Positions 5,373 to 7,188 of a stretch of 7,188 bases of DNA are shown piece after piece. The notes beneath the pieces were generated by a model. It was not told where the DNA came from. It made no database searches and saw only the letters and a program-made list of their open reading frames with translations. Position 1 is the first letter of the stretch, and each line of letters starts with the position of its first letter. The position numbers and the translations under genes were made by a program. Origin of the DNA: an uncultured Treponema sp. (GTDB lineage: Bacteria; Spirochaetota; Spirochaetia; Treponematales; Treponemataceae); NCBI GenBank assembly GCA_937900125.1, contig CALCEK010000089.1:1-7188 (forward strand), given 5' to 3'.

Positions 5373-6194
5373 ATGGCAATTATTACTATTTCGCGTCAAG
5401 TTGCAGCACTTGGGGATGAAATTGCGGATGCCGAAGCGAAAAAATTAGGCTACACGTTTGTAAATCGCAAGCAGATTGAAAAGCGAATCGTAGAATTAGG
5501 TTTTCCCGCAGAAAAGTTAAATCGCTATGACGAGCGGAAACCTGGTTTTTTTGCGAGCCTTGCTAAAGATAGGGACGAATATCTTAATTATTTGCAATAT
5601 GCTGTTTTAGAAGCTGCGTCTGGCGGAAATTGTATTTTAATTGGACGAGGGGCTTTTATCATTTTGGAGGGAGTTCAAAATTTGGTTTCGTTTAGGTTTG
5701 TTTCCGATGATGATGTTCGGCTTTTGCGGCTAAAAAATGAGTTTAATTGGCATGACAAACAAGCTCAGGCAAGAATCACAGAAAGTGATAACAATCGGCG
5801 CGGATTTCACAAAAGTTTTTTCAATTTAGAAAATGAAGACCCTCAACATTTTTTGCTAACCTTAAATACAAGTAAACTTTCGCTTGAAGAATCTGTTCGT
5901 ATAATAGAAACTGTTGTAAAGGGATACATAACGCCTCAAAAAGAAACTGAGGGGACAAAGCGGGTTCAAGAACTTTTTAAAGGACAGTCGCTTGTAAATC
6001 ATTTACTTTTTGACTATCACTTGAACATAAATTTTTTGCGGGCTTCCGTTGAAAATCAAGTTGTGACGCTTCATGGTGTTTCGGATTCGCAAGGAATTGC
6101 AGAACGGGCTGTTCAAGCCGCAGCTAAAATTCTCCCTTCTTGTGAAATTAAAAATGCCATAAGCGTTGTTCAGGATTTTAAATCCTACCAATAA
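5373..6194 (+). CDS. Cytidylate-kinase-like protein with C-terminal BON domain
   Basis: Residues 1 to about 190 of 273 resemble the cytidylate-kinase-like family: ITISRQVAALGDEIA (4-18) in the P-loop place, then GYTFVNRKQIEKRI (26-39), CILIGRGAFIIL (87-98) and VSFRFVSDDDVRLLRL (105-120). The loop is poor in glycine (SRQVAALGDE), so true nucleotide kinase activity is uncertain. Residues about 205-268 look like a BON domain (NHLLFDYHLNINFLRASVENQVVTLHGVS..., ending CEIKNAISVVQDF), a fold often tied to membranes or phospholipids. No signal peptide is seen. The start is ATG 5373, with AAGGAGG 5 nt upstream; an in-frame ATG at 5319 has no such site and adds a non-family leader. The house-keeping cytidylate kinase is probably another gene. 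pgsA follows. Confidence 0.8.
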   Translation: MAIITISRQVAALGDEIADAEAKKLGYTFVNRKQIEKRIVELGFPAEKLNRYDERKPGFFASLAKDRDEYLNYLQYAVLEAASGGNCILIGRGAFIILEGVQNLVSFRFVSDDDVRLLRLKNEFNWHDKQAQARITESDNNRRGFHKSFFNLENEDPQHFLLTLNTSKLSLEESVRIIETVVKGYITPQKETEGTKRVQELFKGQSLVNHLLFDYHLNINFLRASVENQVVTLHGVSDSQGIAERAVQAAAKILPSCEIKNAISVVQDFKSYQ

Positions 6195-6244
6195 GAATCC
6201 GTTTTTAATTTCAACAAAAAATGAAGCATATATATAGGAGAAAA

Positions 6245-6280
6245 ATGAAAAATACGCAAAAAGGAGTTTTTGTTTTATGA
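6245..6280 (+). CDS. Possible 11-residue leader peptide overlapping the pgsA start
   Basis: AGGAG (6236-6240) sits 4 nt before an ATG at 6245 that opens an 11-codon frame (MKNTQKGVFVL). Its TGA (6278-6280) overlaps the pgsA ATG (6277-6279) as ATGA. The small frame contains the pgsA ribosome-binding site AAGGAG (6261-6266). It could couple or tune pgsA translation. Chance cannot be excluded for a frame this short. Confidence 0.4.
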   Translation: MKNTQKGVFVL

Positions 6281-6897
6281 AAACCTCAAACAAATTTACG
6301 TTTACAAGAATAATTTTAGCACCAGTCATTTGTTTAGTATACTCACTGCCGAATATAATTAAACATTTTGGAAGTGGTTGTTCAAACACTTTAAGTGTAT
6401 TTTCAGTTTGCTTGTGCATAGTTTTGTTGGCTTTTGCTGAAATTACAGATTATCTCGATGGTCATTTTGCTCGTAAGCACCACGAAGTTAGCGATTTTGG
6501 AAAAATGTTCGACCCTTTTGCTGATGTTTTTTTGCATCTTTCTACTTTTGCGCTTTTTATGATTGATGGTTATATGCCAGCGTTGTGTTTTATTCTGATT
6601 TTATATCGAGAATTTTCTCAAAGTTTTTTGCGCCAAGTTTCTGCTGCAAAAGGAACAGCGGTTGCTGCAAGAAAAGGTGGAAAAATAAAAACGGTTTTTT
6701 ATGTAACAAGTTGTTTTGTGGTTTTGCTTCAAGAGTTTTTTATTCGAACAGGATTTTCCGATTCATTGGGAATAAATATGCAAGTGTGTAAGTATGTGGG
6801 GTATGGATTTTTTACAATTTGCGTGATTCTTTCTTATATATCATTCATCGATTATTTGATTCATTTTGGAAAAATCTTAAAATCAGCGGCTGAATAA
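6277..6897 (+). CDS. pgsA: CDP-alcohol phosphatidyltransferase, PgsA type
   Basis: This is a 206-residue inner-membrane enzyme of the CDP-alcohol phosphatidyltransferase family. The full motif is present: D58-x2-D61-G62-x2-A65-R66-x8-G75-x3-D79-x3-D83, which binds the CDP group and metal. The N-terminal TRIILAPV (10-17) and later YREFSQSFLR (110-119) with AAKGTAVAARKGGKIKT (123-139) point to phosphatidylglycerophosphate synthase, which makes phosphatidylglycerol phosphate from CDP-diacylglycerol and glycerol 3-phosphate. A related specificity is possible. About five or six hydrophobic segments are visible (near 11-24, 40-56, 84-110, 139-152, 172-195). The insert at 29-40 before the second helix (KHFGSGCSNTLS) is somewhat unusual. 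AAGGAG lies 10 nt upstream. It probably shares a transcript with the preceding gene, since no terminator lies between them. Confidence 0.88.
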   Translation: MKTSNKFTFTRIILAPVICLVYSLPNIIKHFGSGCSNTLSVFSVCLCIVLLAFAEITDYLDGHFARKHHEVSDFGKMFDPFADVFLHLSTFALFMIDGYMPALCFILILYREFSQSFLRQVSAAKGTAVAARKGGKIKTVFYVTSCFVVLLQEFFIRTGFSDSLGINMQVCKYVGYGFFTICVILSYISFIDYLIHFGKILKSAAE

Positions 6898-6910
6898 AAG
6901 TTTTAGCACA

Positions 6911-6983
6911 AGTGAAAAAAAAATAATTTTTTTTGCAAAAAAAAGAATTTGCCCTTGACACATTTTTGTGAATATTATATAGT
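6911..6983 (+). promoter_or_regulatory. Ribosomal RNA promoter with A/T-rich upstream region
   Basis: TTGACA (6955-6960, perfect) and TATAGT (6978-6983, 5 of 6) have a 17-bp spacer. About 40 bp upstream (6911-6950) is almost pure A and T, with long A and T runs, as in UP elements that bind the alpha subunit of RNA polymerase. The start site should be near 6989-6991. This drives the 16S gene. Confidence 0.82.
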
Positions 6984-6984
6984 C

Positions 6985-7142
6985 TTAAACATCGGCGAAA
7001 TGACTTAGTGGTCTAGCTGATGTTTAACAAAACTGTTCATTGACAAACATAGGGAAGGAAAGAAGACGAAAAAGAATGCCAAGTTTAAGCGAGTAAGGTA
7101 AGAAGAAATGAAAATCTTTAGTCCTTCGGGACTTTAAGAATA
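6985..7142 (+). other. rRNA leader with 5' hairpin, boxA-like site and UUCG hairpin
   Basis: A 12-bp stem pairs TTAAACATCGGC (6985-6996) with GCTGATGTTTAA (7016-7027), including one G-T pair, at the very 5' end of the transcript. TGTTCATTGACA (7034-7045) matches 9 of 12 positions of the boxA antitermination consensus TGCTCTTTAACA. AGTCC-TTCG-GGACT (7120-7133) is a perfect UUCG tetraloop hairpin about 9 nt before mature 16S. The purine-rich stretch between has no recognised feature. Confidence 0.65.
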
Positions 7143-7188
7143 ATCATGGAGAGTTCGATCCTGGCTCAGAACGAACGCTGGCGGCGCG
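7143..7188 (+). rRNA. rrs: 16S ribosomal RNA, 5' end only (cut by window end)
   Basis: The universal 5' primer region is present (AGAGTTCGATCCTGGCTCAG from 7150, E. coli position 8), followed by AACGAACGCTGGCGGCGCG, the form found in treponemes. Position 7143 is set as base 1 by E. coli numbering, so only about the first 46 bases are seen. GTTCG replaces the usual GTTTG in the primer site. Confidence 0.97.

Noticed and set aside
5534..5550. Word GAGCGGAAAC inside the kinase gene, shared with the element at 1290-1304
   Set aside because: It is in frame within a conserved coding region and lacks the paired arm, so it is probably chance.
6003..6419. A 138-codon minus-strand open frame across the kinase-pgsA junction
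   Set aside because: It is antisense to two well-supported genes and its translation has no recognisable family features.
6915..6934. A9-TAA-T8 as a terminator for pgsA
   Set aside because: A pure A-T stem would be weak; the tract is better explained as part of the A/T-rich upstream element of the rRNA promoter.

Overview
The window comes from a spirochaete and most likely from Treponema. The last 46 bases are the 5' end of a 16S rRNA, and its stretch after the universal start (AACGAACGCTGGCGGCGCG) is the Treponema form. The genes fit this: HPr kinase and HPr together, a LexA-like repressor, and low-GC coding with frequent TTT, AAA, GAA and TCG/CGC words. The window stops 46 bases into an rRNA gene and, at the other end, inside an open frame, which looks like a short contig cut at repeats.

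Layout. (1) Positions 1-1186, minus strand: a rubredoxin operon. A near-consensus promoter drives rubredoxin, a coiled-coil protein of unknown function, and a third frame whose first half is a SAM methyltransferase and whose second half is the C-terminal part of an endonuclease/exonuclease/phosphatase. Both start/stop junctions overlap (ATGA and TTGA). The third frame appears to be chimeric. (2) 1203-1322: an intergenic element of three hairpins with 11-bp perfect terminal inverted repeats. (3) 1384-4400, plus strand: hprK-ptsH-lexA-holA, a compact run linking carbon/energy sensing (HPr kinase and its target HPr), a LexA-family regulator and the delta subunit of the DNA polymerase III clamp loader. 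hprK seems to be leaderless. The LexA-like protein has lost both the scissile Ala-Gly and the catalytic lysine. (4) 4419-5204, minus strand: a Nudix hydrolase followed by a YdbC/PC4-like nucleic-acid-binding protein. (5) 5222-6897, plus strand: a cytidylate-kinase-like protein with an added BON domain, then a CDP-alcohol phosphatidyltransferase (PgsA type) whose start codon overlaps the stop of an 11-codon upstream frame. (6) 6911-7188: an rRNA promoter with an A/T-rich upstream region, a leader with a 5'-end hairpin, a boxA-like sequence and a UUCG hairpin, then the 16S start.

Most of the window is ordinary core genome. The points that deserve a second look are the methyltransferase/EEP chimera (1-642), the three-hairpin element (1203-1322), the LexA-like protein that looks unable to self-cleave, the leaderless hprK and the small frame overlapping pgsA. 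I saw no CRISPR array, tRNA, transposase or phage gene.
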